DNA of 64,000 nt from Paludibacteraceae bacterium (GCA_017450435.1 JAFSTO010000029.1:47792-111791), one strand, 5' to 3'. Shown: positions 9,004 through 18,793, numbered from the stretch's first letter. A program made the numbers and translations. Notes: generated by a model not told the origin, from the letters alone.

Positions 9004-9042
9004 CGCCGTGAAAAAAAAATCTGCAAATATCTGTGTATCTTC

Positions 9043-9074
9043 TTGCAAGAGTCGCAAAAAAGCAGTATCTTTGC
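9043..9074 (+). promoter_or_regulatory. murD promoter
   Basis: TTG at 9043-9045, a 20-base spacer, and TATCTTTGC at 9066-9074, an exact match to the phylum -7 consensus. It lies 20 bases before the murD ATG and implies a very short leader. Confidence 0.7.
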
Positions 9075-9093
9075 GCAAAAGAAATAAAAAAAC

Positions 9094-10410
9094 ATGGAAA
9101 AACGTTTGCTTGTTCTTGGTGCCGGTGAGAGTGGCGTGGGTTCGGCTGTTTTGGGTGTCCGTAAGGGCTATGATGTGCTGGTGTCGGATTCCGGTGTGAT
9201 AAAGCAGAAATACAAATCGGTTCTTGAGAGTCATGGTATCCGTTATGAGGAAGGCGGTCATGCAGATGCGTTGTCGTTCTTCCCGACAGAAGTGGTTAAG
9301 TCGCCGGGCATACCGGACAACGTGGATGTGCTGCAAAAACTAAGGAAACAAGCGGGGCAGATGGCGTTGCCAATCATCTCTGAAATAGAGTTTGCCGGAC
9401 GCTTCACTGACGCTAAGATGCTGTGTGTGACGGGCAGTAACGGTAAGACAACCACCACTTCGCTGCTTTACGATATTTGTCAGCGGGCAGGGCTGAATGT
9501 CGGCTTGGGCGGAAACATAGGATGCTCGCTGGCTATGCAGGTTGCGGAGGAGAAGTATGACTATTACGTGATTGAACTGTCGTCGTTCCAGCTTGATGGT
9601 ATGTATGACTTCAAGGCTGACGTTGCCGTGCTTCTCAATATAACGCCTGACCACCTTGACCGTTACGATTTCTGTTTCCAAAACTATGTGAATAGTAAGT
9701 TTCGAGTCATTCGAAACCAGGGTGAAAACGACGCTTTTGTTTATTGGGCAGAAGACCCTGTTATTAAGCGTGAGTTGCCTAAATACTCTCTGAAGTCGGT
9801 TGTTCTGCCGTTCTCTTTTGAGGCTTCAAATAAGATACTTCCTTTGCCTGTAGAGGAACTTTCGCTCAAAGGTAAGCACAATCTTCTTAACTCTATGGCT
9901 GCAACATTGGCTGCCCGCGCCGTGGGTATTAATGATGTGGTGATTGCTGATAGTTTGAGGACATTCAAGGGGGTGGAGCACCGTTTGCAGTTTGTTAAGA
10001 CAGTGAATGGTGTGAGGTTCGTCAACGACTCGAAGGCTACTAATGTGGACAGCTGCTTTTACGCTTTGGACAGCATAACAACGCCTACTGTGCTGATACT
10101 TGGAGGCAAAGATAAGGGCAATGACTATCGGCAGATTGACGACCTTGTGAAAGAAAAGTGTCATACGCTGGTCTATATGGGCCTGCACAATGAAAAACTG
10201 CATGAGCATTTTGACAATATGCACACTGTCAGTGGTAAACCGTTGGCGGTTATTGATACTGACAATATACACGATGCCGTCCGTCTCTCTTTTGAGGCAG
10301 CCTGCGAAGGCGACACTGTGTTACTCTCGCCTTGCTGCGCTTCGTTTGACTTGTTCAAGAGCTATGAGGACAGGGGCGAACAGTTTATGAATGAGGTGAA
10401 TAATCTGTGA
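9094..10410 (+). CDS. murD: UDP-N-acetylmuramoyl-L-alanine--D-glutamate ligase MurD
   Basis: This 438-residue cytoplasmic Mur ligase adds D-Glu to UDP-MurNAc-L-Ala using ATP. The N-terminal Rossmann-like domain begins VLGAGESGVGSAVLG. The ATP-binding loop is VTGSNGKTTTTSLL, the central domain contains ITPDHLDRY, and the C-terminal domain has NDSKATNVDS and LSPCCASFDLFKSYEDRG, which is diagnostic of MurD. Its stop overlaps the ftsW start (TGATG). It is first in a murD-ftsW-murG run with its own promoter; mraY does not precede it as in the usual dcw cluster. Confidence 0.96.
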   Translation: MEKRLLVLGAGESGVGSAVLGVRKGYDVLVSDSGVIKQKYKSVLESHGIRYEEGGHADALSFFPTEVVKSPGIPDNVDVLQKLRKQAGQMALPIISEIEFAGRFTDAKMLCVTGSNGKTTTTSLLYDICQRAGLNVGLGGNIGCSLAMQVAEEKYDYYVIELSSFQLDGMYDFKADVAVLLNITPDHLDRYDFCFQNYVNSKFRVIRNQGENDAFVYWAEDPVIKRELPKYSLKSVVLPFSFEASNKILPLPVEELSLKGKHNLLNSMAATLAARAVGINDVVIADSLRTFKGVEHRLQFVKTVNGVRFVNDSKATNVDSCFYALDSITTPTVLILGGKDKGNDYRQIDDLVKEKCHTLVYMGLHNEKLHEHFDNMHTVSGKPLAVIDTDNIHDAVRLSFEAACEGDTVLLSPCCASFDLFKSYEDRGEQFMNEVNNL

Positions 10411-11702
10411 TGTCAACTCTAAGGGAAAACATAGAGACGGAGCTTCGCTCCAACCCGAGATTCAGCTTCCGATACGTTGATAGAACGTTTTGGTTTTTGT
10501 TTTTTGCTCTTATCATTGCGGCAGCTATTGCGCTTTTTAGTGCTTCAAGTACGCTGGTGTATAAAAGCAACTCCAACATCGGACCGGTAGGGCATCAGAT
10601 GTTTTTTATATTTATCGGCGTTGTCTTTGCTTTTGTTATACAGTTCCTGCCTTCTTGGGTCATCCGGTCGGCAGGGTATGCGGGCTTGGCAATAACGGTT
10701 CTGATGCTGTATGTGATGCTTCTGCCGCATAATCCTTTTGTCGTTACGGTCAATGGTGCCAGCCGTTGGTTCAAGCTTTTCGGCGTGCCTTTCCAGCCGT
10801 CAGAGTTCGCGAAGATTGGCTTGATGATTGTTGTGGCGGACCAGTTGTCAAGAGCTACGGACGAGGAGTCGATGAAAAAGATGTTCCTTCGTACGCTGGG
10901 CATCACTCTTGTGACTGTTTTTCCTATCCTTGTGGGTAACTTTTCTACGGCTGTTCTGATGTCAGGCGTCGTGTTTCTGCTGTGGATAATAGCCGGTGTC
11001 AATTGGCGTTATTGGGCCAGTGCCGCCGGCATAGCGGCTGTGGTGTTGGTCTTAGGCTATTTCTTTGTAGAGGCTGCTTACGTGCGGCCAAATCAGGAGC
11101 CGCCACGGCTGTTTAAGAGAACAACGGTGTGGGTGAAGCGTGTTGACCAGTTTATAGCCGAGAAACAACCTGCCGCGCCGGATGGTAAACAGGCTGAAGA
11201 AAACGTGCTTGACGACTACCAGCAGACCTTAGCCAAGGTGGCTGTTGCCCGAGGCAGTGCTTCGCCTCTCGGTGTGCTGCCGGGTAACTCGAAAGAACGC
11301 GACTATCTGCCGCTTGCTTACGCGGACTATATTTTTGCTATCATTGTAGAGGAAACCGGTATTATAGGGGCCTTTGTGCTTATTTTTCTTTACCTTGCTA
11401 TTCTCTTCAGGGCGTGCTATGTGAGTGCAAGGTTCGATAACCCTCCGGCTATGTATATGACGATGGGACTGGCGCTGATGCTCACCTGTCAGGCACTTAT
11501 CAGTATGTTGGTGGCAGTAGGGGTAGGCCCTGTAACAGGTCAGCCGCTGCCGATGATTACGATGGGCGGCACGTCGTCGCTCGCCACGGCGCTTTATTTC
11601 GGCATAATGATGTCGGTCAGCCGCGAACAGAATCAACTGGTGGGCGAGCAGGAAGAGGTGGCGAGACAAAGTATGGAAGAGATGCCTACGGTCGAGGAGT
11701 AA
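10410..11702 (+). CDS. ftsW: Peptidoglycan glycosyltransferase/division protein FtsW
   Basis: This is a 430-residue polytopic SEDS-family membrane protein with about ten hydrophobic segments. Diagnostic motifs are NGASRWFKLFGVPFQPSEFAK, the loop LGVLPGNSKERDYLPLAYAD and the C-terminal GQPLPMITMGGTSSLA. FtsW polymerises lipid II at the septum with a class B penicillin-binding protein. The ATG at 10410 overlaps the murD stop by one base; a GTG at 10407 is an alternative. The C-terminus is a short acidic cytoplasmic tail. Confidence 0.95.
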   Translation: MSTLRENIETELRSNPRFSFRYVDRTFWFLFFALIIAAAIALFSASSTLVYKSNSNIGPVGHQMFFIFIGVVFAFVIQFLPSWVIRSAGYAGLAITVLMLYVMLLPHNPFVVTVNGASRWFKLFGVPFQPSEFAKIGLMIVVADQLSRATDEESMKKMFLRTLGITLVTVFPILVGNFSTAVLMSGVVFLLWIIAGVNWRYWASAAGIAAVVLVLGYFFVEAAYVRPNQEPPRLFKRTTVWVKRVDQFIAEKQPAAPDGKQAEENVLDDYQQTLAKVAVARGSASPLGVLPGNSKERDYLPLAYADYIFAIIVEETGIIGAFVLIFLYLAILFRACYVSARFDNPPAMYMTMGLALMLTCQALISMLVAVGVGPVTGQPLPMITMGGTSSLATALYFGIMMSVSREQNQLVGEQEEVARQSMEEMPTVEE

Positions 11703-11750
11703 GGAAGGCTATGTTAAGGTGTGTGATACAGTATAATACAAAATATTTCA

Positions 11751-12860
11751 ATGAATTACTTGATTTCAGGTGGCGGTACGGGCGGACATATTTTCCCTGC
11801 TGTCAGTATAGCTAATGCTCTTAAGGAGCTTGACCCTCAGTGTAAAATACTCTTTGTTGGAGCTCTCGGCAGAATGGAGATGGAGCGTGTGCCTGCTGCC
11901 GGATATGAGATAGTAGGCTTGCCCGTGAGAGGGTTCAACCGTGCTCAGCCTTGGAAAAACGTGTCGGTGGTGATAGACATGCTTCGCAGTATGCACCAAG
12001 TGAGGCGTATCATTCGTGACTTCAAGCCCGATGCCGGTGTGGGCGTAGGAGGCTATGCCTCAGGGGCTGCAATGAAAGTGGCAGCCAGAATGGGAGTACC
12101 TATACTCCTTCAGGAGCAGAATGGCTTTGCAGGCGTCACCAATAAACTGCTGCGTGGTGACGCGAAGAAGATTTGTGTGGCATACGAGGGAATGGAGCGA
12201 TTCTTCCCTGCCGACAAGATTATTCTCACCGGTAACCCTGTTCGCCAGAACCTTGAGGGAGGTAGCCGCAAGGAAGCTGCCGGGCATTTCGGACTCGACC
12301 CTGACAAAAAGACAATCCTAATCATAGGCGGATCGTTAGGCGCGCGTACTATCAATGAGAGTGTTATTAGGCATCTTGACGAACTTGGTAAGAGCGGTGT
12401 ACAACTCATTTGGCAGACGGGTAAGACTAACTACGATCGTTGCCGCGAGGCTTTCGATGCATATCAAGCAGCAAATGGCGGTAAGAGCAGTATCATTTGC
12501 ACCGCTTTCCTTGACCGTATGGACCTTGCCTATGCTATAGCAGACCTTGTTATATCACGTGCCGGCGCAAGCAGTATAAGCGAACTTTGCCTGCTCGGCA
12601 AACCTGCTATCCTCGTGCCGTCGCCTAACGTGGCTGAAGACCACCAGACGCACAACGCAATGGCGCTGGTACGTAAAGATGCCGCTATTCTCGTGAAAGA
12701 CGCTGAGGCTGCGGACAGACTTGTGACCGAAGCTCTTGCACTTATCGGCGATGAGAAACGTCTCGCCTCGCTGCGCAACAATATTCTCACACTTGCCCAA
12801 CGAGACTCTGCAAGACGAATAGCGGAAGAGGTGATGAAGCTCGCACGCGAGAAAAAATAA
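11751..12860 (+). CDS. murG: UDP-GlcNAc--lipid I GlcNAc transferase MurG
   Basis: This 369-residue GT28 glycosyltransferase makes lipid II from lipid I on the inner face of the membrane. It opens with the glycine-rich SGGGTGGHIFPA motif. It also has GVGGYASGAAMKVAARMGVP, LLQEQNGFAGVTNK, IIGGSLGARTIN and the UDP-GlcNAc-binding segment SRAGASSISELCLLGKPAILVPSP. It follows ftsW by 48 bases. In the usual Bacteroidota order murC, ftsQ, ftsA and ftsZ come next; here the following gene is an unrelated secreted protein. Confidence 0.96.
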   Translation: MNYLISGGGTGGHIFPAVSIANALKELDPQCKILFVGALGRMEMERVPAAGYEIVGLPVRGFNRAQPWKNVSVVIDMLRSMHQVRRIIRDFKPDAGVGVGGYASGAAMKVAARMGVPILLQEQNGFAGVTNKLLRGDAKKICVAYEGMERFFPADKIILTGNPVRQNLEGGSRKEAAGHFGLDPDKKTILIIGGSLGARTINESVIRHLDELGKSGVQLIWQTGKTNYDRCREAFDAYQAANGGKSSIICTAFLDRMDLAYAIADLVISRAGASSISELCLLGKPAILVPSPNVAEDHQTHNAMALVRKDAAILVKDAEAADRLVTEALALIGDEKRLASLRNNILTLAQRDSARRIAEEVMKLAREKK

Positions 12861-12881
12861 TTTTTCAATCCGGTAAACTAT

Positions 12882-13955
12882 ATGTGCCTCTCTATCCTAT
12901 GTTTTCTTCTGCAGGTGCTGTCTATATGTGAGTCGCCGTGCGGTGAGGTGAGCTTTGAAAACACCTCAAGCGTGGTTCAGACCGTTGCTGTCATTAGCTC
13001 CACAGGTAGCAGTGTCTCCTCATTTACAATGGCCGGTGGTGCTACCGAGGTGAAGACCTTGCAGAGCGGGAAATACGTTTTCAGCGTGTGGCCTGCCAAA
13101 GAAAACTATAGTCTCTTGGTAGGGGGGTGCGACTCTTCTGCACCCGATGAGCCGGCTTTACCTCAGTCGGATTTCCTTTTTTCGGTGTCGCCGAGTCAGA
13201 AAGTGCGTTTCTCTCCCGGTAATCTGCAGTATCAGGCATCAACCGGTACGTGGCGTTTTGCAGAGCATCAGTACGACTATGTAGGTGATGCAACGAGCGG
13301 CAACGTGAGCGAGGGCGGCAATCCGTGCGACAACTCACAAATGTCTGCCTCCTACAGCGGCTGGATTGACCTCTTTGCTTGGGGAACGAGCGGATACAAC
13401 GGTAAGCAGCCGTATATGAATAGTGAAAACTACAACGACTACGGCGATGGTAGCAACGACATTGCCGCAACCAACTACGACTGGGGAGTGTATGCCACTA
13501 TCAGTAACGGCAACGGTTATCAATGGCGCACGCTGACTACACAGGAGTGGGAGTATTTATTCAAAACCCGAAGTAAGTCGTTATATGGTCACGCAACAGT
13601 GTGCGGAGTAAAGGGGATTGTGCTACTGCCGGACAATTGGCAACTGCCTGACGGAATGACATTCATCTCATCCCCTGCTAATTACTATGAGAGAAATGTA
13701 TATGATGCCGGGCAATGGCTACAGATGGAAGAACATGGTGCAGTGTTTCTTCCTGCTGCCGGCATGCGTCGCACAGACAATGTAGTTCTCTCTCCTGATG
13801 AAATTGGCTATTATTGGACATCTTCATGCTACGGAGTATATGGGGCAATGAATATTTTTTTCACTTATTTCTCTGTAAATGTCGGTAATACAGGCTGGTT
13901 AGACAGCAACAAAACTTTTCGTTTTGAAGGTTCTTCCGTCCGTCTTGTTCGTTGA
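12882..13955 (+). CDS. Secreted protein of unknown function, FISUMP-like repeat type
   Basis: This 357-residue protein has a hydrophobic N-terminus (LSILCFLLQVLSI) that could be a signal sequence, although the start is uncertain. Residues from about 100 follow a pattern I have seen in many gut and rumen Bacteroidales proteins: FSVSPSQKVRFSPGNLQYQ, WRFAEHQYDYVGD, GWIDLFAWGTSGYNG, WRTLTTQEWEYLF and, near the end, YWTSSCYG. The W-R-x-L-T-x-x-E-W segment recalls the major paralogous domain of Fibrobacter and the sulfatase-modifying-factor fold, but no catalytic residues are evident. It lies 21 bases after murG and its stop lies 65 bases before the next ATG. The function is unknown. Confidence 0.65.
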   Translation: MCLSILCFLLQVLSICESPCGEVSFENTSSVVQTVAVISSTGSSVSSFTMAGGATEVKTLQSGKYVFSVWPAKENYSLLVGGCDSSAPDEPALPQSDFLFSVSPSQKVRFSPGNLQYQASTGTWRFAEHQYDYVGDATSGNVSEGGNPCDNSQMSASYSGWIDLFAWGTSGYNGKQPYMNSENYNDYGDGSNDIAATNYDWGVYATISNGNGYQWRTLTTQEWEYLFKTRSKSLYGHATVCGVKGIVLLPDNWQLPDGMTFISSPANYYERNVYDAGQWLQMEEHGAVFLPAAGMRRTDNVVLSPDEIGYYWTSSCYGVYGAMNIFFTYFSVNVGNTGWLDSNKTFRFEGSSVRLVR

Positions 13956-14020
13956 CTAAAATAGAATATATTTCGCTGCTTTTTCTGTCTTTGGCACGAT
14001 ATTTGCGCCGTAGATACGGT

Positions 14021-16996
14021 ATGAAAAAGTTATTGTCAATTCATTTTCTGCATATTTGTGCATTTCCTATTCTTCTGCTGTTTATAGTGTCGCTGCCCGC
14101 TCGTGCTCAGCAACGCATGGTGCAATACATTGTGCAAGGCCGAGTCGTTAATGAGAATAATGGCGAGCTGATAGAGATGGCGGCTGTGCGTCTGTTTACC
14201 TATTCAGGCAACGACTCAACGCTGGTGCATGGTGTGCAAACCGACCTTAACGGAGCGTTTTTTATGAAAGCTCCGACGGGTAACTATGCCGTGATAATTA
14301 GTTCTGTGGGCTATGTGCAGAAGAAAGTGGCAGTGAAGGTTGCAGGTGCTGATGTCAATCTCAAAAGTATCAAGCTGCGAGAAGATGTGCAGGTATTGGG
14401 CGAGGTGCAGGTGCGAGGTACAGCGGCAGAGATGGTGGTGCGTGGCGATACGTTAGAGTACAACGCTGCAGCATACAAAACGCAGGAGAATGCAATGGTG
14501 GAAGACCTGCTGAAGAAAATGTCGGGCGTGGAGGTGTCGTCAGACGGAACGGTGAAGGTCAACGGAGAAGAAGTGAAAGGTATCCGTATTGACGGAAAGA
14601 AATTTTTCGGAGACGACGTGCAGATGGCTACGAAGAACATCCCCGCCGAGATGATTGACAAGATTCAGGTGATTGACGAGAAGTCAGATATGGCAAAACT
14701 GACAGGTTTTGAAGACGACGATACCGAGCGAATTATAAACCTCAAGCTGAAGGAGAATCGCAAGAAAGGGCTTTTCGGCAATTTCAACGGTGCACTTGGT
14801 GCAGACGCTCTCGGCGACGACCAGACAAAGCTGTTTCACTATAACTACCGAGGTACGGCGGCAGACAAGGCAGGGCAGTTCTTCCGTGAAGATTTTCGCT
14901 ACAATGCCAATGCTTTCATGAATCTGATGCTCGGTGAGAGTCAGACTACGGTGATTGCAGGTGCAAACAATGTTAATGAGTTCCGCTCAGGCAGAGGGCG
15001 CAACTGGAGGGCGGGAAACAACTCGGGCATCACTTGGACGGAGAACCTCGGCGTCAATACAAACATAGCTGCAGGAGACAAGGTTATTTTTGGTGGAGAT
15101 GCCTCACTCAACCATAGTTACAACTACACTGCTACGCAGGCGGAGAAAGAGCAATATCTGACCTCTGATGAGGGAAACCTTACGTATATTAACAACGACT
15201 CTACGGCAAAAACATCCAAGTCATGGGATGCCTCATTGAGACTGGAGATAGAGTATAATATAGATACGCTGAACAAACTGGTTTTCCAGCCGCGCATCTC
15301 ATATACCAACACGTGGTACAACCAGCAGAACGACTATCTGTATCTCAGAAAAGACAGTGTTCTCGGCGTGGCAGACTCGATGTCGTATGGAGCGCAGAAA
15401 AACGTGTCACTTGCGGCTGAGACAGGTGCGCAACTGCGTGTTATCTACAACCATAAGTTCCTCAAGCAGGGCAGAACGCTTACCATCAACGCTTTCTCTC
15501 AGCTGACAAACACCGACCAGACCGGAGATAATGTGGCAACGGGAACCAAGACGCTTGACCAACGGCAACTGAAGAAATCGAATGTGGTAAACTCAAACGT
15601 GCGTGTGTCATACGTTGAACCTATTTACGGCAAGAACCATTTTCTTGAGACTGTTCTTTCTTTCCGTCATACTCTTACTTCTTCAGACAAGCGGCAGTAC
15701 AGTCCTCTGCTTGATGTCCTTGGAGACTACGTCTTGCAGGGTGCCGAACCGCAATACACCGTTATCGACTCGGCGTATAGTAACACTTTTTCCAACAATT
15801 TCTTCTCCGAGACCCTCGAACTCAACTATCGTTTTGTGAACAAAGACCTTGATGTATCTGCCGGAATGCGTGTCAACCCCTCGCAAACCATCAGCCGCAC
15901 ACGTTATTTCAACGGAGAGGAGGCTAATATCTTTCGTAACGTATGGAATTGGGCTCCGCAGGCCACCGTCAAGTATAAGCTTGCAAAGAAGAAGTTTGTT
16001 CGCTTGCGTTATCGCGGCCGTTCAGTACAACCTTCCGTTTCGCAGATGGAGCCTGTGCGCGATAACTCTAACGCTATGTCAGAGTCTGTGGGCAATCTAA
16101 ACCTGACGCCGGCTTTCCAACACTCGCTGCACTTCATGTTCTCCACTTTCAATCAGGAGACAATGGGTTCGATGTTCGGCGGCGTACACGCTAACCTTAC
16201 TAAAGACGCCCTTGTCAGTAACGCTGTCTATGACGAGACGGGTAAGGTGTACCGTCAGACAGTCAATGCTGCCGGACTGCCTTTCGATGTCAGTGCCGAC
16301 TTTATGCTGAATACCCCTGTTGTGAAGAACCTGCTGCACTTCAACACTCGCACGGCGCTCTCTTTTAATCAACGCCTTGCGTATATACTTCGTGAGCAGA
16401 AAGCCGCTGTTATTGAAGCGCTGCTTGCCGACAACACACCGCTGATGCTCGGTGACGAGAGCCGAACCGGCAACTTCCGCGCAAACGAGGAATTAGGACT
16501 CAGACTAACGCACGATGTGCTCGACTTCGGTGTGAGGGGTAACATCACCTACTCGCGAACCAAGAACTCGCTCTCTGCTGCTAACATCAACAACACCATT
16601 GACTGGGGCGTGACGGCGGACTTCGTCTTTCATCTGCCGTATAATTGGTCTATTTCCACCGATATAGGCTATAATGACAAGTGGGGATATAACCTGCAGG
16701 GCAGCCTGAGCGAGATTCTGTGGAACGCATCAGTCTCCAAGACATGGAGCAGTGCTACGCTTGCCTTAGAGATGAAGGATATACTCAACCAGCGAAAAAA
16801 TGTTGTGGAGACAATAGGTGACAACTACGTGCAGTATCAGCGATTCAATACTCTGCCAACGTATTTCATGCTTTCGTTCACATACAAGATTAATAAGATG
16901 GGGGGCCTGAAGGCAAAGGGCAGGGGAGCCTTTATGCAGGAGATGATAGAGCAGGGAAACAAACTGCCACAAGGACCGCCGCCGTTTATGAGATGA
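14021..16996 (+). CDS. Outer-membrane beta-barrel protein with CarboxypepD_reg-like domain
   Basis: From the ATG at 14021 the product is 991 residues. In order it has a signal peptide (LLLFIVSLPARAQ), a CarboxypepD_reg-like/CNA-B-like domain (about residues 35-120, IVQGRVVNENNGELIEMAAVRLF), a plug-like region (ENAMVEDLLKKMSGVEV, IRIDGKKFFGDD) and a long beta-barrel ending in FMLSFTYKINKMGG. This layout matches the TonB-receptor-related outer-membrane beta-barrel family of Bacteroidota, often transporters without a SusD partner. The frame stays open upstream to a TTG at 13952, but the signal peptide fixes the later ATG. A partial -7 box GATATTTGC (13998-14006) lies just upstream. No substrate can be named. 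Confidence 0.82.
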   Translation: MKKLLSIHFLHICAFPILLLFIVSLPARAQQRMVQYIVQGRVVNENNGELIEMAAVRLFTYSGNDSTLVHGVQTDLNGAFFMKAPTGNYAVIISSVGYVQKKVAVKVAGADVNLKSIKLREDVQVLGEVQVRGTAAEMVVRGDTLEYNAAAYKTQENAMVEDLLKKMSGVEVSSDGTVKVNGEEVKGIRIDGKKFFGDDVQMATKNIPAEMIDKIQVIDEKSDMAKLTGFEDDDTERIINLKLKENRKKGLFGNFNGALGADALGDDQTKLFHYNYRGTAADKAGQFFREDFRYNANAFMNLMLGESQTTVIAGANNVNEFRSGRGRNWRAGNNSGITWTENLGVNTNIAAGDKVIFGGDASLNHSYNYTATQAEKEQYLTSDEGNLTYINNDSTAKTSKSWDASLRLEIEYNIDTLNKLVFQPRISYTNTWYNQQNDYLYLRKDSVLGVADSMSYGAQKNVSLAAETGAQLRVIYNHKFLKQGRTLTINAFSQLTNTDQTGDNVATGTKTLDQRQLKKSNVVNSNVRVSYVEPIYGKNHFLETVLSFRHTLTSSDKRQYSPLLDVLGDYVLQGAEPQYTVIDSAYSNTFSNNFFSETLELNYRFVNKDLDVSAGMRVNPSQTISRTRYFNGEEANIFRNVWNWAPQATVKYKLAKKKFVRLRYRGRSVQPSVSQMEPVRDNSNAMSESVGNLNLTPAFQHSLHFMFSTFNQETMGSMFGGVHANLTKDALVSNAVYDETGKVYRQTVNAAGLPFDVSADFMLNTPVVKNLLHFNTRTALSFNQRLAYILREQKAAVIEALLADNTPLMLGDESRTGNFRANEELGLRLTHDVLDFGVRGNITYSRTKNSLSAANINNTIDWGVTADFVFHLPYNWSISTDIGYNDKWGYNLQGSLSEILWNASVSKTWSSATLALEMKDILNQRKNVVETIGDNYVQYQRFNTLPTYFMLSFTYKINKMGGLKAKGRGAFMQEMIEQGNKLPQGPPPFMR

Positions 16997-17062
16997 CGGG
17001 TAATACCGAAGATTGCCTTGGAAAATGGTCATCAAAAAACTCCGTTATCCTTAGTTTAAGCA

Positions 17063-17105
17063 ACGTCCCGTTTATGCTGCAACATAAACGGGGCGTGTTT
17101 TTTTG
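17063..17105 (+). terminator. Intrinsic terminator after the beta-barrel gene
   Basis: A 14-bp stem (17063-17076 with 17083-17096, containing CCCGTTTATG/CATAAACGGG) has the loop CTGCAA and is followed by GTTTTTTTT. It separates the beta-barrel gene from the secreted-enzyme region. Confidence 0.9.
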
Positions 17106-17115
17106 AATTTTTTGC

Positions 17116-17147
17116 TTGTACGTCTCGAAAAAAAGTAGTAATTTTGC
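17116..17147 (+). promoter_or_regulatory. Promoter of the first endonuclease gene
   Basis: TTG at 17116-17118, a 20-base spacer, and TAATTTTGC at 17139-17147, 56 bases before the ATG at 17204. The longer in-frame reading that starts at 17144 begins inside this -7 box, which rules it out. Confidence 0.7.
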
Positions 17148-17203
17148 AAATAATAAACTTAAAAGCAACTTTGCTTAACTATTATTTACCGCAATTTACT
17201 ACC

Positions 17204-18793
17204 ATGAAGAAAGTCTCCCTTTCTCTTTTGATTGTGCTTGTTTCGGCCGTTGTCGCGGCTCAACCTTCTGCGAATCACTACACTGAACTTAACAATAAGT
17301 CAGGTGCGACGCTTGTTACGGCTATCAGCACTTGTGCTGCTAAGGGCTATCATAGTTTGGGCTATGACGGACTGTATTCCGCCTATGAACAAACGGACGC
17401 ACGGGCCAACGGTAAGGTATGGGATATGTACAGCAACTGTACATTCTCCTTCTCCAACAAAGGCGGAAATAGCTCTGAATGTGCGGGTTGGAACAGAGAA
17501 CACACTGTGCCGCAGAGCTGGTGGGGCAAAGGTACGTCTAACCAAGGCTGCGATATCTTTCAGGTCATACCGACTGACGCCTATGTCAACAACCGCCGTA
17601 GTAACCACCCTTACGGAGAGGTGAATAATGCGACTTGGACGTCGCAGAACGGCAGCAAGGTGGGCTCGTCAAGCATTAGCGGCTACAGCGGCACGGTGTT
17701 CGAACCGATAGATGAATACAAGGGTGACCTGGCCAGAGGGATATTAGGCGCAATGATCAAATGGAAAGGCAATTGGACACAAAGCGAAGGAAACTCCACC
17801 TTCAGTGGCGTGTATGACGACTCGCACAACTATGGTCTGACGCAGTATGGCATAAATGTCTTCCTTAAATGGCATCGCCAGGATCCTGTCTCGCAAAAAG
17901 AGCTTGACCGCAACAACGCTATTGAGCGCACACAGGGCAATCGTAATCCGTTCATCGACTATCCTGAGTTGGTGGAATATTTGTGGGGAAACAAGAAGAA
18001 CCAATCGGTTTCGCTTGCTTCCCTTGTTAGTGCTTATGACGGCTACGCGCCTGATACAACGACCACTAACCCCGTTGACACTACTCACACTACGCCTGTT
18101 GATACCACCACTACGCCTGTCATCATCAGCGGAGACGGCGAATACGTGAAGGTAACGAGCAATCTTAATGACTGGAGCGGCGTTTATCTCATTGTCAGTG
18201 AGGCGGACAATGTGTGTCTTGACGGCTCTGATGCAAGCAAACTGTCAAGCAGCAACACCAAGTCAGTGACGATAGCCTCTGCCAAGATTGCTTCAGACAA
18301 CGTTGTTGATGCTGCGGCGTTCATCGTTTCGCCTGCTGAGAGCGGATATTATATAAAGAGCCGGAGCGGCTACTATATTGGCCACACGGGCAGCAAGAAC
18401 TCGCTTGACAGCAGTACTTCGCTGGACTTCGTGAACACTATCGCTGTTAACAACGGCGTGGCCGCTATCGGTTGCGACGGAAGAATGATGCGGTATAACA
18501 GCTCGGCTCACATGTTCCGCTATTATTCTACCGGACAAGGTGATATAGTGCTCTATCGTAAGACAGCTACTGCAACGTCGCTTGACAATAATGCGGATAA
18601 CGGTTATACGCTACTTACCTTCGGGCAGGATATTATCATGCAGAGTGAGCAACCGGCGCAGATTGCTGTGTATGACAGGCTCGGACGGATGATTATCTTA
18701 CGCGCGGATGTAACATCGTTCTCCTGTACTTTGCCGCAGGGATTGTATATTATCATTGTTAATGGTAATGCAGAGAAAGTGCTTGTCAGATAA
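17204..18793 (+). CDS. Secreted endonuclease I with type A T9SS sorting domain
   Basis: This 529-residue exported nuclease has a signal peptide (residues 1-20, VVSAVVAAQ-like end). The endonuclease I/NucM domain covers about residues 25-285, with the active-site motif NREHTVPQSWW (His100) and IPTDAYVNNRRSNHPYGEV. A Thr/Pro/Asp-rich linker (repeats of TTTPVDT type) leads to a beta-rich domain from about residue 310. The last 65 residues fit a type A C-terminal domain of the type IX secretion system: AVYDRLGRMI, LPQGLYIIIVNG and the basic end KVLVR. It probably degrades extracellular DNA or RNA at the surface. Its nuclease domain is similar to the one encoded at 31151-32686. Confidence 0.88.
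   Translation: MKKVSLSLLIVLVSAVVAAQPSANHYTELNNKSGATLVTAISTCAAKGYHSLGYDGLYSAYEQTDARANGKVWDMYSNCTFSFSNKGGNSSECAGWNREHTVPQSWWGKGTSNQGCDIFQVIPTDAYVNNRRSNHPYGEVNNATWTSQNGSKVGSSSISGYSGTVFEPIDEYKGDLARGILGAMIKWKGNWTQSEGNSTFSGVYDDSHNYGLTQYGINVFLKWHRQDPVSQKELDRNNAIERTQGNRNPFIDYPELVEYLWGNKKNQSVSLASLVSAYDGYAPDTTTTNPVDTTHTTPVDTTTTPVIISGDGEYVKVTSNLNDWSGVYLIVSEADNVCLDGSDASKLSSSNTKSVTIASAKIASDNVVDAAAFIVSPAESGYYIKSRSGYYIGHTGSKNSLDSSTSLDFVNTIAVNNGVAAIGCDGRMMRYNSSAHMFRYYSTGQGDIVLYRKTATATSLDNNADNGYTLLTFGQDIIMQSEQPAQIAVYDRLGRMIILRADVTSFSCTLPQGLYIIIVNGNAEKVLVR

Noticed and set aside
13952-14020. Upstream extension of the beta-barrel gene from a TTG start
   Set aside because: The signal peptide begins at the ATG at 14021 and the extension would cover a promoter-like element.
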